Part shown: positions 33,262 through 42,031 of the stretch, piece after piece | Numbering within the stretch: the stretch's first letter is position 1 | How the letters are laid out: each line of letters begins with the position of its first letter | NCBI GenBank assembly: GCA_035388825.1 | Contig: DAOOQQ010000015.1 | Coordinates: 1-64,000, forward strand | Source: MWAR01 sp035388825 | GTDB lineage: Bacteria; Muiribacteriota; Ozemobacteria; Ozemobacterales; Ozemobacteraceae | DNA length: 64,000 nt | Reading direction: 5' to 3' | Made by a program: the position numbers and the translations under genes | The notes under the pieces: generated by a model | Seen by the model: only the letters and a program-made list of their open reading frames with translations | Told to the model about the DNA's origin: nothing | Databases searched by the model: none

Positions 33262-33693
33262 ATGCAGTCCGTTCAGTGTCCGCTGTGTCACAACCAGATG
33301 TTTTCCGAGACGTTCCGGCCGGGCGAGCGGTTTCCCTGCCCGCACTGCGAACACGAGCTGCTCGTGGAGCCGTACGAAGACACGCCGACAGTCCGCCTGC
33401 CCGAAGAGATCAGTCTCCACATGAACTGGGCCAAAGGCATCTGGAAGGACGGGCGGCTGTTCATGACCCAGCAGAAGCTGGCCGTGCTCGGCGAGATGGT
33501 CGTGAACGCGCTTCAGCTCGACCGCTGGTCGGGCGAGAGGCCGGAGCAGCTCGCCGAGCGGCTCAAACAGGCAAAAGAAGCCGAGGAGCTCCTGCTCAAA
33601 AACGGGTACCGGCCCGACATGATCGCGTTTGGCCGCACTCTGCTCGACATCTTCATCAATCTCCGGGGGTCCGAAAACGGCTCGAAACGCTGA
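33262..33693 (+). CDS. Zinc-ribbon protein of unknown function
   Basis: The protein is 143 residues. The first 30 form a zinc ribbon (CPLCHNQ ... CPHCEHE). The rest is helical (WAKGIWKDGRLFMTQQKLAVLGEMVVNAL, LAERLKQAKEAEELLLKNG). No membrane or export signal. GGAGGAG precedes the ATG, and a strong terminator follows the stop, so it is a single-gene unit. It resembles other small zinc-ribbon proteins of this window in design, but I cannot name a family. Confidence 0.7.
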   Translation: MQSVQCPLCHNQMFSETFRPGERFPCPHCEHELLVEPYEDTPTVRLPEEISLHMNWAKGIWKDGRLFMTQQKLAVLGEMVVNALQLDRWSGERPEQLAERLKQAKEAEELLLKNGYRPDMIAFGRTLLDIFINLRGSENGSKR

Positions 33694-33707
33694 CGTCGTT
33701 CGACACG

Positions 33708-33744
33708 CCGGCCCGGTCGATTCCGACCGGGCCGGTTTTATTCT
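33708..33744 (+). terminator. Strong intrinsic terminator
   Basis: A perfect 12-bp stem (CCGGCCCGGTCG / CGACCGGGCCGG) with an ATTC loop, then TTTTATTCT. It lies 14 bases after the stop of the zinc-ribbon gene at 33262 and before the convergent HD-GYP gene. Confidence 0.9.
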
Positions 33745-33765
33745 ACCAATTATACATCAAAAATA

Positions 33766-35619
33766 TTATTTTCCGCCCCCCTCCGGGGGTTTCGGGGCAT
33801 CGGGTGCCCCGACGGGCGGGAACGGCTGGGACGAGGGAGTGCCACCGCCGTTGGCAGGGCCGGCGGCCGGCGCGGCACTCTTCATGCCGGGCGGCTCGTT
33901 CCCTTCGGGGATGATCGGGGGGAACGGCTGGGACGAAGGCGTGTTCCCGAAGGCCATCATCGGCGGGTAGGGCTGGCTCTCGAGCGGCACGCCCTGGACG
34001 AACCCGTGCGGCAACTCCTCGATCTCGGTTTCATCCTGTTTGAGGATCATGTCGCCGGTGTCGCCGACCTTCTCGAAATACTGGAACAGCTTCTTCTCGA
34101 ACGCCTTCAGGAAGGCCTCGACGCACATCGGGTCGAACTGCTTGCCCGAGAACTTCTTCAGCTCGGCCACGGCCGTGTTGAAACTCAGTCCCTTGCGGTA
34201 TGGGCGGTTCGTGGTCATGGCGTCGAACGCGTCGGCCACGCAGATGATGCGCGCGATCAGCGGGATATCCTCGCCCTTGAGGTGATCGGGATAGCCGCGG
34301 CCGTCAAAATACTCGTGGTGATGCTTCACGCCCGGCACCTTGTCGGCCAGGAAGTCAACGGGCCGCAGGATCTTGGCGCCGATCTCGGGATGCTTCTTGA
34401 TGATCGCATACTCCTCGTCGGTCAGCCGGGCAGGCTTGCGGATGATGCTGTCATTGATGCCGATCTTGCCCACATCGTGCAGCAGGCCGGCATACCGCAC
34501 CGAATCGATCTCCTTGCGCTCCATGTTGATCTCTTCGGCGATCGCGACGGAGTACTGGGTCACGCGGCGGGAATGGCCCTGCGTGTAGGGGTCTTTCGCA
34601 TCGATCGCGGTCGCGAGAACCTCGATCGTGGCGAGATACACCTTCTGGATGTTCTCGTACAGGCGGGCGTTGTCGATGGCCGAAACGGCCTGGTTACCGA
34701 GCGCCTCGAGAATTTCGACGTCGTGATCGTTGAACGGGATGTCGCCGGTGCGGTTGAGAACCTGCAGAACGCCGATCACTTCATCTTTCAGCTTCATCGG
34801 CACGCAGATCATCGACCGGGTGACGAAGCCGGACTTTTTGTCGGCGCCCTTGAAGAATCGCGGGTCTTTCGCCGTGTCGGGCACGATGACGGGCTTGTTC
34901 TCCTTCGCGCACCAGCCGGCGAGGCCGGTACCCATCGGAAGGCGGATCTCTTGCAGCTTCGAACCGACGTTCGGATCGCCCTGCACGATGTGGAAATACA
35001 GTTCGTTGGTCTGCCGGTCGACCAGGTAGACGGTCGAGGTCTCGCACCGCATGACCTTCGTGGCCATGTGCATGATCTTGCGCAGCAGGTCGTTCAGGTC
35101 GAGGGTCGAGCTGATCGCCTTGCCGACTTCGAGCAGCGTCGCCAGCTCGGCCATCTGCAGCCGGACCAGCTCGACTTCCATGAAGCGGCCGATCGCGTCG
35201 GCAGCGATTTCCCGGAACTCGTCGATGCCCGAAACCGTGACCCCCGTGGTGGAACCGGCGGGCAGGATCAGGGCCCCAAACGGCAGCAGCGCGTCGCCGA
35301 TCGGGATGAAATACCGGCGGGCGCCTTCCAGCGTCGAGACGATCTCGCTCGAGACGGGCAGATTGCCGAGCCGCGAAGCCGTGAATGTCTTGCAGTGGGT
35401 ACCGAGGGAAGCCGTGTCGAAGCCTTCCGCGAAGCGCACGCGCGTCTGCTTGGCCCCGGCATCGTAGAAAAGCACGGCAAAGCCCGGCTGGCCGGACAGC
35501 TCGTGAGCCGCCCGGCTGAGGATGGTCAGCAGCGTATCGGAATCCTTGGCGCTCGCCAGAATATCGCGCTGGGTCTTGTACAGAACCTTCAGCGTGTCGC
35601 CGCTCAGAACATCAGCCAC
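33766..35619 (-). CDS. GAF-GAF-HD-GYP cyclic di-GMP phosphodiesterase
   Basis: The protein is 617 residues and cytoplasmic. Residues of about 20-165 and 165-325 are two GAF domains (the second with TSTVYLVDRQTNEL and GTGLAGWCAKENKPV). Residues of about 330-505 are an HD-GYP domain with YAGLLHDVGKIGI and HHHEYFDGRGYP, all catalytic ligands present, so it should hydrolyse c-di-GMP. The last about 90 residues are disordered, with three Ser-Gln-Pro-(Phe/Tyr)-Pro-Pro repeats. The start is GTG and overlaps the end of the adenylate cyclase gene by eight bases. Third gene of a signalling operon. Confidence 0.92.
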   Translation of the reverse strand: MADVLSGDTLKVLYKTQRDILASAKDSDTLLTILSRAAHELSGQPGFAVLFYDAGAKQTRVRFAEGFDTASLGTHCKTFTASRLGNLPVSSEIVSTLEGARRYFIPIGDALLPFGALILPAGSTTGVTVSGIDEFREIAADAIGRFMEVELVRLQMAELATLLEVGKAISSTLDLNDLLRKIMHMATKVMRCETSTVYLVDRQTNELYFHIVQGDPNVGSKLQEIRLPMGTGLAGWCAKENKPVIVPDTAKDPRFFKGADKKSGFVTRSMICVPMKLKDEVIGVLQVLNRTGDIPFNDHDVEILEALGNQAVSAIDNARLYENIQKVYLATIEVLATAIDAKDPYTQGHSRRVTQYSVAIAEEINMERKEIDSVRYAGLLHDVGKIGINDSIIRKPARLTDEEYAIIKKHPEIGAKILRPVDFLADKVPGVKHHHEYFDGRGYPDHLKGEDIPLIARIICVADAFDAMTTNRPYRKGLSFNTAVAELKKFSGKQFDPMCVEAFLKAFEKKLFQYFEKVGDTGDMILKQDETEIEELPHGFVQGVPLESQPYPPMMAFGNTPSSQPFPPIIPEGNEPPGMKSAAPAAGPANGGGTPSSQPFPPVGAPDAPKPPEGGGK

Positions 35620-37609
35620 CCGATTCGTTCTCCTTGAGGCCTGTCACCCGCCATGCATGCACGGGTTCGGTCTTGCCCTTCACAACAAGAGGTTCAAGGG
35701 GCTGAACCTCCACCATGCCAGTAACCAGTTCATATGTCTTCGGACCGATCACGATCTCCTGACTGCCGGCCTTTCCCTGAAGCCGGCTGGCAAGATTCAC
35801 CGTGTCGCCGATGACGGTATATTCCATTCGCTCAGTCGAACCGACGTTGCCGAGAATGGCCGCTCCTGAATTGATACCGCAACTCACGGTGAAAGGGAAG
35901 ATCCCTGATGGGAGATTTGCATTAATCTTCGAAATTTCCTGACGGATTTCGAGGGCGATGCGCACCATGGAAAGCGCGTGATCCTTGTCGGGAAGCGGCA
36001 CTCCGGTGGTTATCATCATCGCGTCCCCGATGAACTTGTCGAGACAGCCCCGATGTCGGTGGATGATCGGCACCAGCCGCGAGAAGTAATAATTGAGCTG
36101 AACGAGCACCCGCTCGGGGGAGTGCTGCTCGGAAAAACTGGTGAAGCCGCACACATCGATGAAGCAGACCGAGATCTCCTGCCGGGTGGGCTCGAGGGCG
36201 CTTTGCGGCGTTTCGATCAGCACGTCGACGACCTCGGGGGAAACCTGCTTGCCGAACGCCTCGCGGATCAGCGCTTTCTCGCGTCCCTCGAACAGGTAAT
36301 CGAGCCAGGCCAGCACCGCAAGCGCCACGGGGAATCCCGCGACGACGACGCCCGTGCGCAGCCGCCAGCCCTGCAGAAACACCAGAAACGCCCCGCCTTC
36401 GACGGCGCACAGGCCCACGAGAGCGAGCAGGGCGCCCAGCCACGGCCGGGAGAGGGTCTGCGCGAACAGCATCCAGACACACAGCAGGCCCAGCAGCAGT
36501 GCGGGCAGCCAGGCCCGGCCTCCCTGATCGAGGCGGCCCATGAAGCCCCGCGGCCGGGTCATCGCATCGAGCATCGCCGCATGCAGCATGATGCCCGCCA
36601 CGACCGGCCGGCCGGGAATGGAGATGGTGTCGCCCAGAAAATCGTCGCTGACGCCGATCAGAACCATCGAGCCTTTCAGCATCGCCTTCTGTTCGCCGGT
36701 CAGGTTCAGACGGCCGGAATACAGATCGTACAAATCCCGGAACGCGTAGACGGCCTCCGGATCGGCCTCCCAGCGCGGGGAAGCGGCGGCCGGAGCGTTC
36801 CAGACGCTCGCCGATGCCGGCAGCAGCTCCTGCGGAAACCGCGTTCCGTCCTCCATGCACAGCTCCTCGCCGTCGAGAACCGGGGATTCGCGCATGCCGC
36901 GGGCGGCCATCCAGACGGCCAGCGCCAGGGAAGGCACCAGGCGGCCCTCATGCGGATAGGCAATCGGGGTTTTGCGGATCACGTCGCCCCGGTTGATGCC
37001 GCGCTCGTAGGTGATGAGCCCGAGCCCTCGCGCGGCTTCCGTGAGCACGGGAACGGACGTGTGGAGAACCGTCTTTTCCCGTTGCAGGAAGGCATACCCT
37101 TCGTCTTCATCGTCATCTCCGGAGCCATCGGCGGCGACCGCCTGGCGCTTTTCGAGAGAGGCGGCCAGGATCACCGGCATGCTTGCCGATCGCATTGCGT
37201 CGGCGAGCTCGCGCTCGTCTTCGAGGCTGCCGGGGCCGAACACCATGTCGATGCCGACGGCCGCCACCCCGAGCTCCTGGAGCATCTTCAGACACCGGGC
37301 GTACACACGGCGCGGCAGGGGCCATGTCAGCCCCTCGGATTCGAAGAAGGTTCTGACCGTTTCGGGACCGATCGAGACGACCAGGACGCGGGAAGGGGCA
37401 TCGGGAGCGAGCAGAGCGGTTTTCCAGCCTTCTCTGCGGGCGGGGTCTCGGGTCGTTTCGAGCCGGTGCCGGAGACTCCAGAACAGGTCTTCGATCCCGT
37501 TGTCGAACAGTTCGAAGGCGCCGTTCGAAGCGGCTGCCGCGAAGATCGCCCAGACGAGAAGTGCCGCTGCGGCCTTTCCCCAGATTGCGTACCGCCGTGC
37601 GCCGCCCAT
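35612..37609 (-). CDS. CHASE2-domain class III adenylate cyclase
   Basis: The protein is 665 residues: an N-terminal membrane helix (AAAALLVWAIFAAAA), a periplasmic CHASE2 sensor (about 40-335), three membrane helices (LPALLLGLLCVWMLFA; LGALLALVGLCAVEGGAFLVFL; VVVAGFPVALAVLAWL) and a C-terminal class III cyclase domain. Metal-binding Asp residues are in CFIDVCGFTSFSE and DKFIGDAMM. The adenine-specifying Lys is present in that second motif, and the transition-state Asn and Arg in GDTVNLASRL. So it should make cAMP. ATG at 37609 lies two bases after the stop of the YmdB-like gene. A cNMP-binding protein is encoded at 2708 in the same window. Confidence 0.92.
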   Translation of the reverse strand: MGGARRYAIWGKAAAALLVWAIFAAAASNGAFELFDNGIEDLFWSLRHRLETTRDPARREGWKTALLAPDAPSRVLVVSIGPETVRTFFESEGLTWPLPRRVYARCLKMLQELGVAAVGIDMVFGPGSLEDERELADAMRSASMPVILAASLEKRQAVAADGSGDDDEDEGYAFLQREKTVLHTSVPVLTEAARGLGLITYERGINRGDVIRKTPIAYPHEGRLVPSLALAVWMAARGMRESPVLDGEELCMEDGTRFPQELLPASASVWNAPAAASPRWEADPEAVYAFRDLYDLYSGRLNLTGEQKAMLKGSMVLIGVSDDFLGDTISIPGRPVVAGIMLHAAMLDAMTRPRGFMGRLDQGGRAWLPALLLGLLCVWMLFAQTLSRPWLGALLALVGLCAVEGGAFLVFLQGWRLRTGVVVAGFPVALAVLAWLDYLFEGREKALIREAFGKQVSPEVVDVLIETPQSALEPTRQEISVCFIDVCGFTSFSEQHSPERVLVQLNYYFSRLVPIIHRHRGCLDKFIGDAMMITTGVPLPDKDHALSMVRIALEIRQEISKINANLPSGIFPFTVSCGINSGAAILGNVGSTERMEYTVIGDTVNLASRLQGKAGSQEIVIGPKTYELVTGMVEVQPLEPLVVKGKTEPVHAWRVTGLKENESGG

Positions 37610-37611
37610 GT

Positions 37612-38391
37612 TCAGCCTCCGAAGCGCAGCCGCTCGATCGAGACCGCACGGCCGGCATCGTCGAGACGCAGCCGGATGGCGTCGATCAGAAGCCTGTCGG
37701 GGGGGAGGGCGGGAGCGCCCTGGAGGTGCGCCTGCCGCTGCCACCAGACATCGGGAGCAATGCCGGAGACGGATGATTCCCCGGCGGCGATGCCGACGTC
37801 GAGGACCGAAGCCCGGCCGGTCCGGATCACGGGGTGGCCCGCGATACAGCCCAGACCGGTTCCGACGAGATGGACCGGGCGGCTCAGGGATTGAACGCGC
37901 CACGCCATCGCCTGCTTGAGCTCGAGATCGGGGCCGCTGAACAGGAGCACCAGAGGCGCATGGTCGGTCAGGCCGGCTTCGAACGCCGCAAGCGTTTCCC
38001 AGGGCGGGTCGACGGGCAGACGGTCATCTCCGGTCTCGAGAACGACGAGCCGGCAGGCGCCGGTCGGGGTTTCGAGCAGCAGGTCCGCATCGCCGGGGGT
38101 TCCGGGCGGCAGGTTCAGCGGGCGGATCACCCGCCGGAGCGTGCCGAGAACCTCGCGGGTGGCGGGGCGGGCAAGGGATTTCGCGTCCAGAACGACAACG
38201 TCGATTCCACTGTCAAAGAGCCGTTCGAGGTGGGCCGCAGGCCGGCCGCCGGACCCCAGGAGACGCGAGGCGTTGCAGACCACGGTCTCCGGCGCGTCTT
38301 CGCCGTCGCGAACGGACGCCAGAAGGGCGCGCAGATCCGGCGCGGGAATCTCCCGGCTCATCTCACCCAGGACGAGCAAAGACAGCGTCAT
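37612..38391 (-). CDS. YmdB-like protein with lost metal-binding residues (probable pseudoenzyme)
   Basis: The protein is 259 residues with the fold pattern of YmdB/DR1281 metallophosphoesterases (2',3'-cyclic-nucleotide 2'-phosphodiesterases). The clearest match is IRPLNLPPGTPG at residues 89-100, and VGTG ... ASVLDVGIA (176-202) aligns with the family's VGTHTHVQT ... ITDVGM. But the metal ligands are all changed: GD at the N-terminus is GE (9-10), NGEN is CNAS (39-42), GNH is LDA (68-70), DFHAE is LFSGP (150-154) and the paired His of THTH are gone. It is therefore probably non-catalytic, perhaps a sensor or scaffold. ATG at 38391. It is the first gene of the operon with the CHASE2 cyclase and HD-GYP protein. 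Confidence 0.75.
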   Translation of the reverse strand: MTLSLLVLGEMSREIPAPDLRALLASVRDGEDAPETVVCNASRLLGSGGRPAAHLERLFDSGIDVVVLDAKSLARPATREVLGTLRRVIRPLNLPPGTPGDADLLLETPTGACRLVVLETGDDRLPVDPPWETLAAFEAGLTDHAPLVLLFSGPDLELKQAMAWRVQSLSRPVHLVGTGLGCIAGHPVIRTGRASVLDVGIAAGESSVSGIAPDVWWQRQAHLQGAPALPPDRLLIDAIRLRLDDAGRAVSIERLRFGG

Positions 38392-38444
38392 TACCGGTAG
38401 TTTAGCATATCGCCCCCGCCGATCACAACTTGGATCCGGCCGGA

Positions 38445-38466
38445 AACCCCGTTGAGCGGCGGGGTT
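38445..38466 (-). terminator. Weak terminator-like hairpin
   Basis: On the minus strand AACCCCG-CCGCTCAA-CGGGGTT starts within the stop codon of the barrel gene and is followed by only one further T. It may end transcription of that gene, weakly. Confidence 0.35.
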
Positions 38467-39982
38467 AGAAGTGGGACAGCCAGCTGAAGATGAGGGATTT
38501 CTCGGTGACGTTGTTCGCCGTGAACTCGCCGTGCCGCTCGCGCTTGCTCTGGAAACCGAGCTCGAGCCCCTGGGAGGTCGACAGCCGCTTCTCGACGCCA
38601 ACGCGCCAGGTGTGCCGGACATACGAGGAATACAGGAGATCCTCGAACTCCTCGTAGCTCATGTCGATCCACTCGTCTTTCAGGTGCAGCAGCCAGGTCG
38701 GCGTGAACGGGTAATCATACCCGAGAACCACCTGGTACTGGTTCGAATCGGCATAATACAGGCGCGGGGTGCCGTATTTCGTCAGCGTCGCCTGGAAATT
38801 GAGGCTCGCGGCGGTGCGCCCGCCCGAAAAGTAGTTTTCCCAGAGGAAGGTGTCGACGGTGTAGTCCTGATCGTCATGCACCGTGTGGGCATATCGTTCG
38901 TCGGTGAGCGTCAGGATATGCAGCAGCCGTTCGGAGGCCTGATGCCGCCCCGAAAGGGACACCCGGTTCGAGGTGTGGTTGTAGAGGTAGTAGGTGTCCG
39001 ACTCGTCCTCGTGCTTGCGCGTGTAATACGTGTCCTCGAGCATCAGCTTCGTGCGGTCATCGACCTCGTAACTCGCCCGCAGGGTCGCGGACGGCTGGTA
39101 GAATCCGTTGTCGATCGTCGTGCGCTTCTGGGTCTTCAGGTCGCCCACCAGGGTCAGATACAGGTCGCCGCGGGTGACGCGGGCCAGGAATTTCGCCTCG
39201 GGATCCGGCTCGCCGGGCCGGCGGGTCCAGTTCGTGTAATGATCGACCGCCTTCTTCGTGGCTATACCGGTTGGTATATTTTCAAAGGTGCTCCGGTCGC
39301 CGCGCGAGGTGTTGCCGACGGGGGTATACCGGATCCGCTCGGGCAGGAAGGTGGAGAGATCGAGCGAAACGATGCCTTCCTGGTAGTTCGAGGCCCGGTC
39401 GTTCTGGTATTCCCGCTCCTCGTAGGAGCCTTCCATCGCGATGCCGGTGTATTCGCCCGGCCGGTGGGTGTAGCGCAGTTTCGCGCGATTCGATGTATAT
39501 TCCCAGATATTGTCGATGGGAATGCGGTAGACGTTGTTGTAATAATCGAGCTGCAATACATCGGCTTCGCCGACCGAGACCCCGTAGGTCAGATTGAACA
39601 GGTGGTCGACGGTCGTGTATTTGTATGAGTCGAGAGCATACGCGTCGTAGTCCTCGGGCCGGTAGTTCTGGTAATGCAACGTTTCCTTCACGTCGAGGAA
39701 CTGGCGCTCCGACAGATCGCCCTTCAGGGTGAAGCTCAGATCGTTCACCGAGCTGATGAACGTCTTGTCGTAGGCCTTCAGTTTCGTCACCGGGGTGTAA
39801 TCCGGCTCGGCATACTCGACCTCGGCGTAATCCTTGCGCGTGCTGTCGACGCTCATCCGCGAATCGTAGGTCCATTCCGCGGAAAACTTCGCCGCCCGGG
39901 CGGGAATGGCGCCGCAGAACACGGCGAGAACGGCTCCCCATGCCGCCAGGCGGACCAGCGTGCGACGCAGATTGTTGGCCAT
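38465..39982 (-). CDS. Outer-membrane beta-barrel protein
   Basis: The protein is 505 residues with a signal peptide (LVRLAAWGAVLAVFCGAIPARA) and many alternating amphipathic strands rich in Tyr and Thr (LQLDYYNNVYRI, ATLRASYEVDDRTKLMLEDTYYTRK, YQVVLGYDYPF). It ends SLIFSWLSHF, a barrel-type C-terminal Phe. The family is unknown; the strand count suggests a 16- to 24-strand barrel of porin or TonB-receptor-barrel type without a plug. ATG at 39982 has GGAGAAG about nine bases upstream. Divergent from the sigma-54 activator-like gene, which may regulate it. Confidence 0.78.
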   Translation of the reverse strand: MANNLRRTLVRLAAWGAVLAVFCGAIPARAAKFSAEWTYDSRMSVDSTRKDYAEVEYAEPDYTPVTKLKAYDKTFISSVNDLSFTLKGDLSERQFLDVKETLHYQNYRPEDYDAYALDSYKYTTVDHLFNLTYGVSVGEADVLQLDYYNNVYRIPIDNIWEYTSNRAKLRYTHRPGEYTGIAMEGSYEEREYQNDRASNYQEGIVSLDLSTFLPERIRYTPVGNTSRGDRSTFENIPTGIATKKAVDHYTNWTRRPGEPDPEAKFLARVTRGDLYLTLVGDLKTQKRTTIDNGFYQPSATLRASYEVDDRTKLMLEDTYYTRKHEDESDTYYLYNHTSNRVSLSGRHQASERLLHILTLTDERYAHTVHDDQDYTVDTFLWENYFSGGRTAASLNFQATLTKYGTPRLYYADSNQYQVVLGYDYPFTPTWLLHLKDEWIDMSYEEFEDLLYSSYVRHTWRVGVEKRLSTSQGLELGFQSKRERHGEFTANNVTEKSLIFSWLSHF

Positions 39983-40119
39983 CGTGCGAGCTTCTCCGTC
40001 GGAAGAAAAAGAATTCACCACTTCGTCTTTCGGCGTACAGAACCGAACACCGAAGTCCTTTCCCCGCGACGGATGAATTTTCGGATCCCGGTCGGGCATG
40101 TTTTTTTCGCGACGCCGGC

Positions 40120-40149
40120 TTGCATCCGACGTTCCGGCGATTGTATGGT
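40120..40149 (+). promoter_or_regulatory. Promoter of the sigma-54-activator-like gene
   Basis: TTGCAT (40120-40125) and TATGGT (40144-40149) are 18 bases apart. The predicted transcript start is about eight bases before ATG 40164, and no ribosome site is seen, again suggesting leaderless translation. Confidence 0.4.
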
Positions 40150-40163
40150 GTCGGGTGCCTCAA

Positions 40164-41768
40164 ATGAAAACGCCCACCTCCCAGGTCCCGCTCCTGCCGA
40201 TGCAGCCCGAACTCTTGCTGCTCCGGCGGGATTCCGGCTGGGTTGTGGGCCGCATCCCGGCCTGGCTCGCCGAGGATCTCGGCCGCCCGAAACCCTCGGA
40301 AACCGGCTTTGCAAGCGCCTCCTCCGACGACACCGACTGGCTGGAAACGGCGTTTCCCGGCGTGATCGAGCTCGCCGAGCAGGTCATGCAGACGGGAAAT
40401 CCGGTTCGCGAGTTCCAGGCCCGCATCGTCGACCGGCACGACCAGCCTCATCAGATCCTCCTCGAGGCCAACCCCGAGACGCTGCCGAACGGCACGAAAG
40501 CCGTCGCGATCAGGCTCCAGGAACGGCCGGCACCGCCGGCGGAAGCGTCGGGCATCGATCTGCGCGAAGCCTCGTTCCACGGCCTCGTCGGGATCTCCGA
40601 GCCGATGCAGCGAGTGTTCAACAAGGTGCGGCTGTATGGGGCCTCGGATGCGCCGGTCCTGGTGATCGGCGAGACCGGCTCGGGCAAGGAGGGCATCGCC
40701 CGGGCGGTTCACCTCTCGAGCCGCCGCCACGAGAGCCCGTTCGTCACCCTCAACTGCAGCGCGATCACCGAGACCCTGTTCGAGAGTGAACTGTTCGGCC
40801 ATGAAAAAGGCTCGTTCACCAGCGCCATCCGCTCCCACAAGGGTCGGTTCGAACGGGCCGACCGGGGGACGCTGTTCCTCGACGAGATCGGCGATCTGCC
40901 CCTCAGCTCCCAGGCGAAGCTGCTGCGCGTGCTCGAGGACCAGACGATCGAGCGCGTCGGCGGTGAAAAGCCCATCAAGGTCGACGTGCGACTCGTCGCC
41001 GCCACGAACGTCCAGCTCGAGGAGGCCGTCGCCGCGGGCCGGTTCCGGGCCGACCTGTATTATCGCATCAACGCGCTCCAGATCTACGTGCCGCCCCTGC
41101 GGGAGCGGGCCGAAGATCTCGAACTGCTGATCCGGCACTTCATCGCCATCCTCAACGAGAAATACGGCCGCCGGGTCGGCTGTCTGACCCGCGAAGCCAT
41201 CCACCTGCTGAAACAGTACCAGTGGCCCGGCAATGTCCGTGAACTGCGCAACCTGATGGAACGCCTGTTCGCCGAGACCCAGGGCGAGGTCATCGGCCTG
41301 CGCGCCCTGCGCGAATGGTATGACGAGCGGATGAACGCGGCCCGGTTCGCCCGGTATGATCCGCGCGTCACCATGCTGCCGTACCGCAGCGCCATCCCGC
41401 TCGGAACGCAGGTCGTCCCGCCCTCCGCCAGCACGCCGGCCGTCCAACGCCCCACAGAAACCCAGCAACAGCCACCCTTCGGCGTTCTCAGCGGGCCGCC
41501 CATCCCTCACGGAGCCGCCTTTCCCCAGACAACCGCCGCCGAACCTCCCGTTGAAGTGGTGGAAGTCCGTCGGATTCCGACATCCACGGGTTCTCCGTCC
41601 CGGCAAACCGGCAGCCGGATCGATCTCGATCCCGAGGCAATCCGCAGGGCGTTCGCCGAAACGGGCGGCAACATCACCCGCGCCGCGGCTATGCTCGGCG
41701 TCCACAAGGCGACCCTCTACCGCCACCTCAAATCCCTGAACCTCTCCCGATCCGATCTCGAGCCCTGA
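40164..41768 (+). CDS. Sigma-54-dependent transcriptional activator-like protein (AAA+ and Fis-type HTH)
   Basis: The protein is 534 residues. Residues 1-125 are an N-terminal, possibly PAS-like, sensor. Residues of about 135-360 are the AAA+ domain with Walker A GETGSGKE, Walker B GTLFLDEIGDLPLSSQ and the R-finger region FRADLYYRINALQIYVPPLRER. Residues of about 490-530 are a Fis-type helix-turn-helix (FAETGGNITRAAAMLGVHKATLYRHL). The sigma-54-contacting loop GAFTGA reads GSFTSA, two changes, so contact with sigma-54 may be altered. A 90-residue Pro/Gln-rich linker precedes the HTH. No response-regulator domain, so it is controlled by its own N-terminus. GTG 40155 is an alternative start. 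Confidence 0.88.
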   Translation: MKTPTSQVPLLPMQPELLLLRRDSGWVVGRIPAWLAEDLGRPKPSETGFASASSDDTDWLETAFPGVIELAEQVMQTGNPVREFQARIVDRHDQPHQILLEANPETLPNGTKAVAIRLQERPAPPAEASGIDLREASFHGLVGISEPMQRVFNKVRLYGASDAPVLVIGETGSGKEGIARAVHLSSRRHESPFVTLNCSAITETLFESELFGHEKGSFTSAIRSHKGRFERADRGTLFLDEIGDLPLSSQAKLLRVLEDQTIERVGGEKPIKVDVRLVAATNVQLEEAVAAGRFRADLYYRINALQIYVPPLRERAEDLELLIRHFIAILNEKYGRRVGCLTREAIHLLKQYQWPGNVRELRNLMERLFAETQGEVIGLRALREWYDERMNAARFARYDPRVTMLPYRSAIPLGTQVVPPSASTPAVQRPTETQQQPPFGVLSGPPIPHGAAFPQTTAAEPPVEVVEVRRIPTSTGSPSRQTGSRIDLDPEAIRRAFAETGGNITRAAAMLGVHKATLYRHLKSLNLSRSDLEP

Positions 41769-41774
41769 CCCACA

Positions 41775-41995
41775 CCCCAGAGATACTCCGTTGAAAAAAG
41801 CATGAATTTCAAACCAGAGAAAACGGGGAACACGCTCATCACAGAGAACACAAAGATCACAGAGGCTTCACGGAGAGTGATCAGATCCTCCGTGAATTCT
41901 CCGTGCCCTCTGTGTTCTCAGTGATGAAGCTGTTTCCTGGAGTGGTTCTTCCGGTTTTCCCGGGCGGATATTGGGAAGGAACACATATCAGGCAC
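41775..41995. repeat. Composite intergenic repeat, CTCCGTTGAA type
   Basis: It begins CCAGAGATACTCCGTTGAAAAAAGCATGAATTTC (about 41777-41810), has the arm CATCACAGAGAACACAAAGATCACAGAGG and its complement CTCTGTGTTCTCAGTGATGAAG, and ends with a tail CTTCCGGTTTTCCCGGGCGGATATTGG near 41948-41974. It is the closest relative of the element at 5020-5192; its tail is shared with the one at 7480-7616. The remainder of the gap to 42031 is AT-rich (GCTATATTATAG). Confidence 0.75.
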
Positions 41996-42031
41996 AGAGC
42001 CAAACGAAGCCTCACCTTATCTATTGCTATA

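Noticed and set aside
35978..37894. 638-residue plus-strand frame
   Set aside because: It is antisense to the CHASE2 adenylate cyclase and has shadow-type composition.
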